From Lachnospiraceae bacterium (lineage in GTDB: Bacteria > Bacillota > Clostridia > Lachnospirales > Lachnospiraceae), in contig JAFUNK010000004.1 in assembly GCA_017482205.1 (NCBI GenBank), positions 105,668 through 169,667 of the forward strand: a stretch of 64,000 nucleotides of DNA, given 5' to 3'. The translations under genes were made by a program, and so were the position numbers. Of the stretch, positions 9,351-17,638 are shown in pieces. Positions within the stretch are counted from its first letter, which is position 1. Each line of letters starts with the position of its first letter. Below the pieces are notes generated by a model, which was not told the DNA's origin, searched no databases, and saw only the letters and a list, made by a program, of their open reading frames with translations.

Positions 9351-9559
9351 ATGTGTTTTTGGAGAAGTGTGCCAGTTGTGTTAAGGTGGAAAAGGGGAGG
9401 GTGGGGTATAATGGGGAATAGAATTACATTATTATTTGTGCTGGATAAGTAGATGTTCCTGTCCGCATAATGCAGAAGAGTGGCGTATAGTAACAATTTA
9501 ATGGAAGAATATTATAATAATATTCTTTCTTAATTACAAACAGAAAGGTAGGTATTTGT

Positions 9560-9829
9560 ATGCAAAAGTATAAGAATGTAGGGGGAGACTCAGGAGTAGA
9601 AGCGTTTGAAATTGGCGTAGATTTTATTGAGGTTAAGTTTGCAAAAACTATTAAGACATATAAATATTCATATGAGAGTGCGGGAAAAGAAGCAGTGGAA
9701 CATATGAAAAAGCTTGCTCTTCGTGGAATGTGTTCTTTTGTTTTGTTAGAAAAGTATATTTCGGCTGAAATATCAAATAAACAATTGATATTTCAGCCGA
9801 AATTGCGTATAATCTGTTTAAAGACATGA
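9560..9829 (+). CDS. Small hypothetical protein
   Basis: An 89-residue frame starting MQKYKNVGGDSGVEAFEIG. GAAAGGTAGGTATTTGT precedes the ATG. Residues 1-65, with YSYESAGKEAVEHMKKLA, look like a small globular protein vaguely reminiscent of KTSC-type domains. The last ~25 codons run through a perfect 19-bp inverted repeat (9758-9803), so the natural C-terminus may have been replaced. It lies 29 bp upstream of the AAA-ATPase/nuclease gene. No function can be assigned. Confidence 0.5.
   Translation: MQKYKNVGGDSGVEAFEIGVDFIEVKFAKTIKTYKYSYESAGKEAVEHMKKLALRGMCSFVLLEKYISAEISNKQLIFQPKLRIICLKT
9758..9803. repeat. Perfect 19-bp inverted repeat
   Basis: ATTTCGGCTGAAATATCAA (9758-9776) and its exact reverse complement (9785-9803) flank the 8-nt loop ATAAACAA. 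There is no T run, so it is not a typical terminator, and it overlaps the 3' end of the small ORF. It resembles a transposon end pair or an attenuator ahead of the 9859 gene. Confidence 0.85.
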
Positions 9830-9858
9830 AATACTAATTTCAAAAGGGAGGATACCGA

Positions 9859-11718
9859 ATGAAATCAAGTGAGCAAATAGCTGAAGAATGGGGACTCTCA
9901 AAGATTACAATAAATGACTTGTGTAACAAAGGAAAAATTCCAGGTGCTGTTAAGGAAGGAAGAAAATGGCTTATTCCAGATGATACAGTAAGACCTGCGG
10001 ACGGTCGCGTATCTTCCGGTAAATATGTAAAGAAAAAGAATGTCGGTACTAGATCTTTACCAATCGGCGTTTCAGATTATATTCGTGCGCAGGCTGAATA
10101 TTACTACGTAGATAAGACTCTGTTAATTAAGGATTTTCTGGATCAGAAACCTTTGGTTTCTTTATTTACAAGACCAAGACGTTTTGGAAAGACCATGAAC
10201 ATGGATATGCTCCGCGTATTCTTTGAAATTTCGGATGAGGATACGAGCCAATACTTTGTAGACAAAGCTATTTGGAAATGTGGAGAAGAGTATCGTATAC
10301 ATCAGGGGAAATATCCGGTTATATTTTTGACTTTCAAGGATGTGAAATTTGATTCTTGGGAAGAGACGATGGTTAAGATTCGTGGACTCTTACAGAAAGA
10401 GTTCGGAAGACATCAGGAACTGTTAAACAGTAGCAAACTGGCAGAGTATGAGAAAGCATATTTTGCTAAAGTGTTAAAAGAAGAAGCGTCTGAGGTGGAA
10501 ATGTCAGAGGCACTTGAAAGATTATCGCAGATGCTTGCTACACATTACGGCAAGGCTCCTATCATCATTATCGATGAATATGATACGCCAATTCAGGAAG
10601 GCTATTCGAAGGATTTCTATGATGAAATCATTGGTTTTATGAGAAACTTTTTCTCTGGAGCTTTTAAGGATAACAAGAATATTACCTATGGATTCCTTAC
10701 AGGAATTTTGCGTATTGCACAGGAGAGTATTTTCAGTGGGTTAAATAATCTAACAGTGAATTCTGTAATGGATGATGAGTATGATGAATTCTTTGGTTTT
10801 ACTTCTTCGGAAGTAAGAAAAATGCTTGAATACTATGGCGTTGCAGATAAAGAGGAAGAGCTTAAAGATTGGTACGATGGCTACCTGTTTGGCAGTACAG
10901 AGATTTATAATCCGTGGTCTGTAATTAACTATATTTCAAGAGGTTGTATTCCGCAGGCATACTGGGTTAATACCGGAAAAAATGAAGTGCTGGAAGATGT
11001 ACTTACCATTGCTACAGATGATATCACAGAGAGACTGTATGCGTTGCTGCGAGGAGAGAGAGTAATTGCAAGAATTGACCAGAATGTGGTATACAGATCA
11101 CTGGCTGAAGACCCTGCAAATATTTATAGTCTTTTATTAGTGGCCGGATATCTTAAGACGCCTAAAAAGGAATTACAGGCAGATGGAGCATATTTGTGTG
11201 AGGTGTCCATTCCAAACAAAGAGATTGCGGCAGTGTATAAGAGCGAGATACTGTCGCATTTGATGCAAATTGGTGCTATTACAAGAACTACAGCAAATAT
11301 GATTGCTGAAAGCTTGTATGCAAATGATATTAAAAAACTGCAAAAAGCAATTTCAGAGTATATGGACAAATCCATAAGCTTTTATGATGCCGGAGCAGAG
11401 GGCTTTTATCATGGACTTACGCTTGGGCTGATTGCTTTGCTGGATAATCAGTATAGGATTAAATCTAACAGAGAATCCGGTGATGGCAGATATGATATCA
11501 GCTTGATTCCGAGAGAAAAGAAATATCCGGGCATTATTATGGAACTGAAATGGAAGAGTGGCTTGGAAGAGGCTGAACTTGAAAAACTCTCAACGGAAGC
11601 ACTTAACCAGATTGATGAAAAACGATATGACTTGGAGCTTAAGGAAGAAGGAATTGAGAATATCATTAAGCTTGGAATTGCATTTTCGGGTAAGAAAGTT
11701 GTAATAAAGACAAAATAG
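9859..11718 (+). CDS. HTH / AAA-ATPase-like / PD-(D/E)XK nuclease protein
   Basis: A 619-residue protein. Residues 1-45 form an excisionase/MerR-like helix-turn-helix (EQIAEEWGLSKITINDLC). Residues ~65-350 match the AAA-ATPase_like family (PF09820): P-loop TRPRRFGKT with Lys111 and Walker B IIIIDEYDTPI. The C-terminus (about 520-615) fits the PDDEXK_9 nuclease family, with GRYDISLIP followed by IIMELKW supplying Asp and Glu-x-Lys. Such proteins are abundant in gut Clostridia and Bacteroidetes; proposed roles in mobile-element or defence biology are not proven. GGGAGGATACCGA precedes the ATG. It sits between the two long direct repeats. Confidence 0.85.
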   Translation: MKSSEQIAEEWGLSKITINDLCNKGKIPGAVKEGRKWLIPDDTVRPADGRVSSGKYVKKKNVGTRSLPIGVSDYIRAQAEYYYVDKTLLIKDFLDQKPLVSLFTRPRRFGKTMNMDMLRVFFEISDEDTSQYFVDKAIWKCGEEYRIHQGKYPVIFLTFKDVKFDSWEETMVKIRGLLQKEFGRHQELLNSSKLAEYEKAYFAKVLKEEASEVEMSEALERLSQMLATHYGKAPIIIIDEYDTPIQEGYSKDFYDEIIGFMRNFFSGAFKDNKNITYGFLTGILRIAQESIFSGLNNLTVNSVMDDEYDEFFGFTSSEVRKMLEYYGVADKEEELKDWYDGYLFGSTEIYNPWSVINYISRGCIPQAYWVNTGKNEVLEDVLTIATDDITERLYALLRGERVIARIDQNVVYRSLAEDPANIYSLLLVAGYLKTPKKELQADGAYLCEVSIPNKEIAAVYKSEILSHLMQIGAITRTTANMIAESLYANDIKKLQKAISEYMDKSISFYDAGAEGFYHGLTLGLIALLDNQYRIKSNRESGDGRYDISLIPREKKYPGIIMELKWKSGLEEAELEKLSTEALNQIDEKRYDLELKEEGIENIIKLGIAFSGKKVVIKTK

Positions 11719-11756
11719 AGTGTCTCTTTAATGCGAAGTGATACAGAGGATGATAA

Positions 11757-11954
11757 ATGCTTTTTATCAGTGCGGTAGTTGATAAAACACTGTTTTTATG
11801 TGCAAGGCATTTTTTCGATACATGGGAGGAAATAACGGAATTAGTAGAGCAATTGGAAGAAATGGGAGTGAATTGCTCGGAACGGAGATTTGATAAGTGA
11901 GAATCTTTTGAGGAAATAATAAATCAGATTGCCAAGGAATTGAATGGTTATTAA
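11757..11954 (+). pseudogene. Broken small ORF with in-frame TGA
   Basis: A 66-codon frame starts MLFISAVVDKTLFLC and continues past an in-frame TGA at 11898-11900 to end IINQIAKELNGY and TAA. The residues on either side (SERRFDK | ESFEEIINQIAKEL) read as one continuous helical protein, so the TGA is probably a disabling mutation. It lies in the 320-bp gap between the AAA-ATPase/nuclease gene and the truncated helicase. Its family is not recognised. Confidence 0.5.
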
Positions 11955-12039
11955 TCTGTTGAAGAAAGCTTATAGAAAGGGTGTGATATTATCCTATGTT
12001 CCCAACAATCAACCTTAGAGAATTGCGTATATAAAGGAT

Positions 12040-13665
12040 TTGTACAAACAAGTCCAAAATGTAACGGTCTTCGAAGGTACATTGGATAAGCGTAAGGATG
12101 ACAGAAGAGAGAGAGCAAAACAGTTATCAAATCTTTTGAAGAAATATGAAGAGGTGCTGGAACTCAAAGATAGGAAAGATGCTATTAATCAGGTGATGGA
12201 ATATCAAAACAGAAATACTGTATCCATGCAGATGCTCCCTTTTCGGACAGATTTGCAGGGGCGCCAATTGCGGCAGGTGGAAGAGCGGATTAGTGCAGCA
12301 GGAGAATTTACGGATGAGCAGGCAATCGCATTGATTGACTCTGATTATGCACAGTTACAACAGTATTTATATTATATATCTGCCAGATATATTAAGAAGT
12401 TGGGAACGAATCCGTATAAGGATTTGCATTATATTATTTTTGAAGAAGATCCTACGACGCAGGTGGAAAGCTTTTCAAAATATCTGAGTAAGACGGAGAA
12501 TGTGAAAAAGTTACAGAAGATATTCCCCATCATTATTACAACCTGTATCTCAGCACATAAACTTGGGGAACCTACCCCTGTTTTTGATATGGTTATTATG
12601 GATGAGGCAAGCCAATGTAATACAGCCATTTCACTGGTGCCGGTTATACGTGGTGATAATTTAATGCTGGTAGGGGATCCGCAACAGTTGAATCCGGTTA
12701 TATTGCTGGATGAGGATACCAATCAAAAGCTACGTAAAAAGTATAATGTTGCGGAGGAATATGATTACCGGAAGAACTCTGTATATAAAACATTTCTGGC
12801 ATGTGATTCGGTAAGTGATGAAGTGTTGCTGCGGAATCATTACAGATGCAATGATAAAATCATAGAGTTCAACAACAAAAAATATTACAATTCCAGACTT
12901 AAGATTTGCTCAAACAGTGCTGAGACGCAACCGTTAGTTTATGTAGACATAAAAAATGAGTATATGGATATAAAGAATACGGCACCTGCGGAAGTTGAGG
13001 CCATCATTGATTATGCCATGACTAACAAAGATAAGAGCATAGGTGTAATTACCCCCTTTGTAAATCAAAAGAAATTGATTGAAGAAGAACTCAAGTCTAA
13101 GGGATTGGCAAATGTGGCTTGCGGAACCGTGCATGCGTTTCAGGGAGATGAAAAGGATGTAGTGCTATTTTCAACGGTGCTTACCAATCAGACACAGAGA
13201 GGTACGTACGATTGGTTAAAGAATAATAAGGAACTGATTAATGTTGCAACATCCGGTGCCCTTGGTGTCAAACCATTCAGTACGGCAACAGAAGAGGCAT
13301 TTTTGGAGAATTTGAACCACGCATTGGAAAATATCTGGCTATCGCAAAACAAGTATCAGATTCAAAAGGAAGTAGCGATTTCCCAGGTATTTAGCGACAA
13401 TGTCAATTATAGTGATTTGTTTTATTCCGGAAGATTTGATTTTGTTGTTTATGAAAAGATGGGCAAGCAACAGATTCCGGTATTGGCAATTGAACTGGAT
13501 GGCAAAGAACACTTTACCGATGAAGTGGTTAAAAGCAGGGATAAAAAGAAAAATGAGATATGCGCCCTGCACAATCTGCAGATTATTCGTGTAGAAAATT
13601 CTTATGCAAGACGTTACAATCATATTAAAGAAATTTTGTTGAGTTATTTTTCTATTAGGCATTAG
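12040..13665 (+). CDS. N-terminally truncated SF1 (UPF1/DNA2-like) helicase with C-terminal nuclease domain
   Basis: 541 codons from a TTG. Visible motifs: motif II MVIMDEASQC, motif III VGDPQQLNPV, motif IV NHYRCNDKI, ITPFVNQKK, and motif V GTVHAFQGDEKDVV. Missing: the Walker A/Q-motif half that should precede residue 1, and the motif VI arginine. The family usually reads NVATSRAK, but here it is NVATSGALGVKP, as if a short in-frame stretch was lost. The C-terminus, FDFVVYEK ... LAIELDGKEH, resembles the DUF2726/DUF559-type PD-(D/E)XK fold. Without motif I or VI it should not unwind DNA, so it is probably a decaying gene whose nuclease domain may survive. Its 3' end is duplicated at 9090-9424. 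Confidence 0.75.
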   Translation: MYKQVQNVTVFEGTLDKRKDDRRERAKQLSNLLKKYEEVLELKDRKDAINQVMEYQNRNTVSMQMLPFRTDLQGRQLRQVEERISAAGEFTDEQAIALIDSDYAQLQQYLYYISARYIKKLGTNPYKDLHYIIFEEDPTTQVESFSKYLSKTENVKKLQKIFPIIITTCISAHKLGEPTPVFDMVIMDEASQCNTAISLVPVIRGDNLMLVGDPQQLNPVILLDEDTNQKLRKKYNVAEEYDYRKNSVYKTFLACDSVSDEVLLRNHYRCNDKIIEFNNKKYYNSRLKICSNSAETQPLVYVDIKNEYMDIKNTAPAEVEAIIDYAMTNKDKSIGVITPFVNQKKLIEEELKSKGLANVACGTVHAFQGDEKDVVLFSTVLTNQTQRGTYDWLKNNKELINVATSGALGVKPFSTATEEAFLENLNHALENIWLSQNKYQIQKEVAISQVFSDNVNYSDLFYSGRFDFVVYEKMGKQQIPVLAIELDGKEHFTDEVVKSRDKKKNEICALHNLQIIRVENSYARRYNHIKEILLSYFSIRH

Positions 13666-13832
13666 GAGTGTGGGGAGAGGAAAAAGTTATATTAGGACAG
13701 TGTTCGTAGTGGGCTCGGACTACAGGGAGAAATCCTTGTGGTCCGGGTCTTTTTTGTGTATTTTTGGAGAAGTGTGCCAGTTTTGTTAAGGTGGAAAAAG
13801 GGAGGGTGGGGTATAATGGGGAGGGAATAGAA
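13493..13832 (+). repeat. Right copy of ~335-bp imperfect direct repeat
   Basis: Counterpart of 9090-9424. It begins inside the helicase-nuclease gene and ends with the GGTGGGGTATAATGGGG sequence shortly before the next module. The differences between copies are mostly single substitutions, including synonymous ones, so the duplication is not recent. Confidence 0.9.
13716..13755 (+). terminator. Intrinsic terminator after the helicase-nuclease gene
   Basis: CGGACTACAGGGA (13716-13728) pairs with TCCTTGTGGTCCG (13733-13745) around GAAA, followed by GGTCTTTTTT. Confidence 0.75.
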
Positions 13833-13921
13833 GTTGAGAGAGTAAGCAATGTGTTCATGCGGCAGAATATGAAATGATTTTCAGTTTATTTGATAGGTGA
13901 ACGTTTGAAAGGAGAATATGC

Positions 13922-15259
13922 ATGACAACAGTATCATTGGAAAATATTATAAAAAATAGCGAAGAATATACGCAAGTAGTTACTTTGATTTTGGCAGTTG
14001 GAGGTGCAATAGTTGCTTGCGTGAAAGTAATCGTCAATATGTGTGCAACAGCAATGGCAACACCTGTTGAGATAGCACTAATGAAAAAAGGAGAGCAATA
14101 CAAACATACATTGGCGAATTTTGGAATATTGTGGTTCTCATTTACGATGATATTAGTTCTTTTGGGGGTAGCAATTGGGGGTTCTAATTTTGAATATCGG
14201 TCAGAAAAAAACTCTACATCAATGTATCAAAACGAACAAATAGAAGATAGTATGCAAGCTGAGAATGGCTTTGTAAGTGAAGAGAGTGTAGACACAGTGA
14301 TGAAGAGTGAACAAGCTGGCTCACAAGTACAGGTAGAGACGAAAAAGGATAATATGACTGATGCAGTAGTGGCCTTGATGTTTATTCTAGGGTTTTTTGG
14401 TACATTATATTTTGGATTAGCATTGTTACTGCTTTGGTGTATACAAAAAATAAGTCAATTTATTTGCAGGCATAAGAAGGAACTACAAGGAAACAACAAA
14501 GAGGTATTAGGGGGAATTATAAAGGCAATTTTACTGGTGATGATATGTGTGTGTATAGTAATTTTGAAGGTAAATTTGATTTGGAAAATCATACTAATTG
14601 CCTCGGTTTGCATTGGCGTGTCTTATGTTGGAAAAAAGGGGTTTGAGAAAGGGAAAGAGGTATTAAAGAATATATTATTGGTATTTGGCATTTTGTTGAG
14701 TTTTGGATTAAATGGTATTTTGGTATGGAATAAGGATAACTATACTTCTGTGGGTTCAATACTATGGATGATACTTGCGAGTACGATATTAGCATTGGTT
14801 ACATGCTTTTTTCTTTATCTTATCATTGTGTGGAATGCTAATTCCGGGAAGGCAAGGGTTAAGTACTTTAATAAAATATTGAATAAAGATATATATTTGT
14901 ATTCAAAATATAATGATGAGTTCTTTTTGGCAGGTGAAAAGGAAAAATTAGAAGAGTGCCAAGTGTACTATCTTGTAAAAGTAGATGACGTATTAGGTGA
15001 TAGGTTGGAAAGAATAACAAGTGATACTATTAAACGGTCCTCAATTTATGGTGAAAATATAATTCTTCAGTTAAACGGAAAAGGTGATATTGCGTTAGAT
15101 GGCATTATGAGTAAATTGTTTATAAAATTGGAAAACGCCGGTGTGACAATGGATGAGTATAGGAAGACTAAGATATATATTAATGAGCAGAAACAAAGGG
15201 TTTATTTTTACTTGCCAAATGAAAAGATTCCTCGTGAGGAACAGAATTTTGAACTTTAG
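13922..15259 (+). CDS. Multi-pass membrane protein of unknown function
   Basis: A 445-residue protein with about six membrane helices (roughly residues 20-45, 62-85, 143-170, 195-230, 240-265, 275-305), a Ser/Glu-rich loop between the second and third, and a soluble C-terminal domain of about 135 residues (YFNKILNKDIYLYSK onward). AAAGGAGAATATGC precedes the ATG. The DNA is distinctly AT-rich like the following genes. It directly precedes the KAP NTPase module and may be its membrane partner, but no family is recognised. Confidence 0.7.
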   Translation: MTTVSLENIIKNSEEYTQVVTLILAVGGAIVACVKVIVNMCATAMATPVEIALMKKGEQYKHTLANFGILWFSFTMILVLLGVAIGGSNFEYRSEKNSTSMYQNEQIEDSMQAENGFVSEESVDTVMKSEQAGSQVQVETKKDNMTDAVVALMFILGFFGTLYFGLALLLLWCIQKISQFICRHKKELQGNNKEVLGGIIKAILLVMICVCIVILKVNLIWKIILIASVCIGVSYVGKKGFEKGKEVLKNILLVFGILLSFGLNGILVWNKDNYTSVGSILWMILASTILALVTCFFLYLIIVWNANSGKARVKYFNKILNKDIYLYSKYNDEFFLAGEKEKLEECQVYYLVKVDDVLGDRLERITSDTIKRSSIYGENIILQLNGKGDIALDGIMSKLFIKLENAGVTMDEYRKTKIYINEQKQRVYFYLPNEKIPREEQNFEL

Positions 15260-15427
15260 ATGAATGAGACAGGAAATAAGCTCGGTATTAAATTACATAT
15301 TATGAAACAAAATATAATAGAGTTACCACGGCAAGAAGTTGATTTTCTGGAAGAATGTAGGAAAATCAAGGGTTTCGGGAGTTTGAGAGAGGATTTTTAT
15401 GAAAAAGTATCAAAAGTACAATGTTGA
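15260..15427 (+). CDS. Small ORF carrying a duplicated gene-end fragment
   Basis: A 55-codon frame starts directly after the TAG of the membrane protein (MNETGNKLGIKLHI). From codon ~24 it encodes LPRQEVDFLEECRKIKG, which is repeated at 17521-17637, where it ends a frame without any start. It overlaps the KAP gene start by 29 bp. It is probably a remnant rather than a working protein; the shared DNA supplies the GAGAGAGG ribosome site of the KAP gene. Confidence 0.35.
   Translation: MNETGNKLGIKLHIMKQNIIELPRQEVDFLEECRKIKGFGSLREDFYEKVSKVQC
15327..15400 (+). repeat. 74-bp direct repeat, left copy
   Basis: CACGGCAAGAAGTTG through GGATTTTTAT is about 88% identical to 17525-17598. It ends exactly at the KAP gene start. 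Confidence 0.85.
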
Positions 15428-16724
15428 GGCAACAGAGGATAGCGTAAAAGAATCAATAAAGGATAATACATATGGTAGGGCAAATTCTATCAAAAGCTTT
15501 ATTGAGGGGCTAGATATGATAGAGGATAATGTTTTTATAAGCTTGGATGCAAAGTGGGGACAGGGAAAGACATTTTATGTTAGACAAATCGAAATGACAT
15601 TAAAGTATTTATCTAAGAAAAAACTTGAACAAGATGTATCGGATTTAGAAGATGTTTTTGAAAAATCCATTTTGAAGAATGTACCTTTAGAAAAAACATA
15701 TTTACCAATTTACTATAATTCATGGTTGTATGATAACCATAATGATCCACTGATGTCCTTGTTGTATGTGATGATTAAAGAGAGTGAAAAATATGTATCA
15801 ACAACAATAGACACGAAATCTTTGGGAGACAAATTGTTATCGCTACTATCACCATTTTCTATAGCACTCCCTTTTTTGCAGTTATCAGGAGATATGGAAA
15901 AAATCAAGGAAAATTTTGTTGGAAAAGATTTACTACAAGAAATTAAAACTGCTGAAGAAATTAGAGATATAGTTAAACAAATCTTGAATGAAGTGATAGT
16001 AGAAAGCGCTCAAAAGTTAGTGATTTTTATTGATGAATTAGATAGATGTAAGCCGAGTTATGCAATTGAAATGCTTGAACGAATAAAGCATTATTTTGAT
16101 GATGAGCGACTTGTATTTGTGGCATCTGTAAACAAGGAGCAATTAGTACATACTATTTCGAATTATTATGGAGATGCATTTGATGCGACAGGATATTTGA
16201 ATAAGTTCTTTGACATTAATATATACTTACCAGAAATCCCTAAGTATCTGAGAGAAAATAGTATACTGAAGACAAATAATGAACAGTATTTTGTAAGAAG
16301 AATAGTGGAAGAATTAGTTGAATATTATAATTTATCGTTAAGAGATACGATAATCTATCAACAAAATATGGAAGCAACCTCAAAACAACATTATAATGAT
16401 ACACGTGTACAAGGTTGTATGGTATCAATTTTTGTGCCAGTGATACAAATTTTAGATATAGTAAGTCAATCAATGAAAAAGGACTTTATGGAAGGAAAAG
16501 GAAGCATATTTGACGAATTATGCGAGAATATACCTAGCATACATAGAATGATTTGTCGGTTTGGAACTAATGGTTCAGATGACGATGAGAATTATAGAGT
16601 AGGATATGAGAAAGTATCAAAGGTATATGAGTGTATATTTAAAGCGAATAAGCCATATGATGGAACATTAGATATTTCACGTGATTTACGGGATATATGT
16701 ATTCGTGTATGTAATGGAGAATAG
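15399..16724 (+). CDS. KAP-family P-loop NTPase
   Basis: A 441-residue NTPase of the KAP type (PF07693). Walker A is DAKWGQGKTF with Lys57 and Walker B is LVIFIDELDRCKP with Asp212; the DELDRCKP signature is characteristic of the family. KAP NTPases are related to STAND ATPases, often carry or associate with membrane segments, and are enriched in bacterial defence loci. This copy has no obvious membrane helices of its own, but genes just before and after encode membrane proteins. GAGAGAGGATTTTT lies ahead of the ATG. AT-rich codon use matches its neighbours. Confidence 0.85.
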   Translation: MKKYQKYNVEATEDSVKESIKDNTYGRANSIKSFIEGLDMIEDNVFISLDAKWGQGKTFYVRQIEMTLKYLSKKKLEQDVSDLEDVFEKSILKNVPLEKTYLPIYYNSWLYDNHNDPLMSLLYVMIKESEKYVSTTIDTKSLGDKLLSLLSPFSIALPFLQLSGDMEKIKENFVGKDLLQEIKTAEEIRDIVKQILNEVIVESAQKLVIFIDELDRCKPSYAIEMLERIKHYFDDERLVFVASVNKEQLVHTISNYYGDAFDATGYLNKFFDINIYLPEIPKYLRENSILKTNNEQYFVRRIVEELVEYYNLSLRDTIIYQQNMEATSKQHYNDTRVQGCMVSIFVPVIQILDIVSQSMKKDFMEGKGSIFDELCENIPSIHRMICRFGTNGSDDDENYRVGYEKVSKVYECIFKANKPYDGTLDISRDLRDICIRVCNGE

Positions 16725-16842
16725 TAGAGGTTAGTGCTGATGTATATATGAATATTATAAGCAAGTATCAGCTAAATGCAGAGCTATTATATCAATTGGT
16801 AGATTGTATTGAGTAAATAAAGTAATATGGAGGAGATACATT

Positions 16843-17463
16843 ATGGATTTTTTACGGGAGATATTGTTAGCTTGTATAACAGGAATAATTACTTTTTTAA
16901 TCACAAAATATGAGTATCATAGAAATGTTCCACTGGAAAAAATGGAAGTAGCATATAATAGAATTTATTTTCCGTTGTTTCAATTGATAAGAAATGAGAA
17001 GGATGTTGCGAAAATAGTCAAGCAAAGTGAACAGTATTTTCAAAAGTATTATAAATATGTTGATAGATCGACACTGATTGCATTCAATTACATTAGAGAA
17101 TGTAAAGAGGACTATGATGAGAAGTTGGTTAGTAATTACAAGGACAATATTTATAGTATGAATAGTAAACTGCGTAGGCGGCTGGGATATCTTGAACCTA
17201 CTTTGATAAGTGCATATAGGAGTATGTCAACCATGGAAAGAAGGATAATGCGAATTGTTCTATGGATGATGTTTACTTATCTATTAAGTGTGGCATTTAC
17301 AATGCCGTTTTTGGAAAAATATGAATATGAAATAACCATTGGATTTGCTATAGTTTTCATTACTTTTATTGGTGAGCTTTTGGTGCTTTTTGTTGAGAGT
17401 GTCGTAAAGTGGTTTAAAACAAGAAAAAAGAAATTACAACAAAAACCAGAACTGCCTCGCTAA
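16843..17463 (+). CDS. Small three-helix membrane protein next to KAP NTPase
   Basis: 206 residues: an N-terminal membrane helix (about 5-22), a helical charged domain (about 25-135) and two closely spaced C-terminal helices (about 137-157 and 163-188), then a basic tail. ATGGAGGAGATACATT gives a strong ribosome site. It lies 118 bp downstream of the KAP NTPase on the same strand and inside the same direct-repeat bracket, so it may be the effector or anchor of a two-gene module. No family is recognised. Confidence 0.65.
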   Translation: MDFLREILLACITGIITFLITKYEYHRNVPLEKMEVAYNRIYFPLFQLIRNEKDVAKIVKQSEQYFQKYYKYVDRSTLIAFNYIRECKEDYDEKLVSNYKDNIYSMNSKLRRRLGYLEPTLISAYRSMSTMERRIMRIVLWMMFTYLLSVAFTMPFLEKYEYEITIGFAIVFITFIGELLVLFVESVVKWFKTRKKKLQQKPELPR

Positions 17464-17524
17464 ACTTGGCAGTTCCGGGCGAAAAGGAACATAAAAACAC
17501 AATGAATAAGGAATATTCATCTGT

Positions 17525-17598
17525 CACGGCAGCAAGTTGCTTTTCTGGAAGAATGTAGGAAAATCAAGGGCTGTGAGAGTTTGAGAGAGGATTTTTAT
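17525..17598 (+). repeat. 74-bp direct repeat, right copy, with gene-end fragment
   Basis: Right copy of 15327-15400. In frame it encodes LSRQQVAFLEECRKIKG and continues to KPKIKDLGL and TGA at 17635-17637, with an upstream stop at 17503 and no start, so it is the orphaned C-terminus of a lost gene. Confidence 0.85.
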
Positions 17599-17638
17599 AC
17601 CAAATTTAAGCCAAAAATTAAGGATTTGGGGCTGTGAC

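Larger units (their letters stand above)
9090..9424 (+). repeat. Left copy of ~335-bp imperfect direct repeat
   Basis: The segment from AACCGGATGGC to about 9424 is nearly identical to 13493-13832. It carries the last ~55 codons of the helicase-nuclease gene, its stop, the downstream terminator and a trailing GGTGGGGTATAATGGGG sequence. The two copies bracket 4.1 kb holding a small ORF, the AAA-ATPase/nuclease gene and the truncated helicase. This is the start of the accessory island. Confidence 0.9.
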
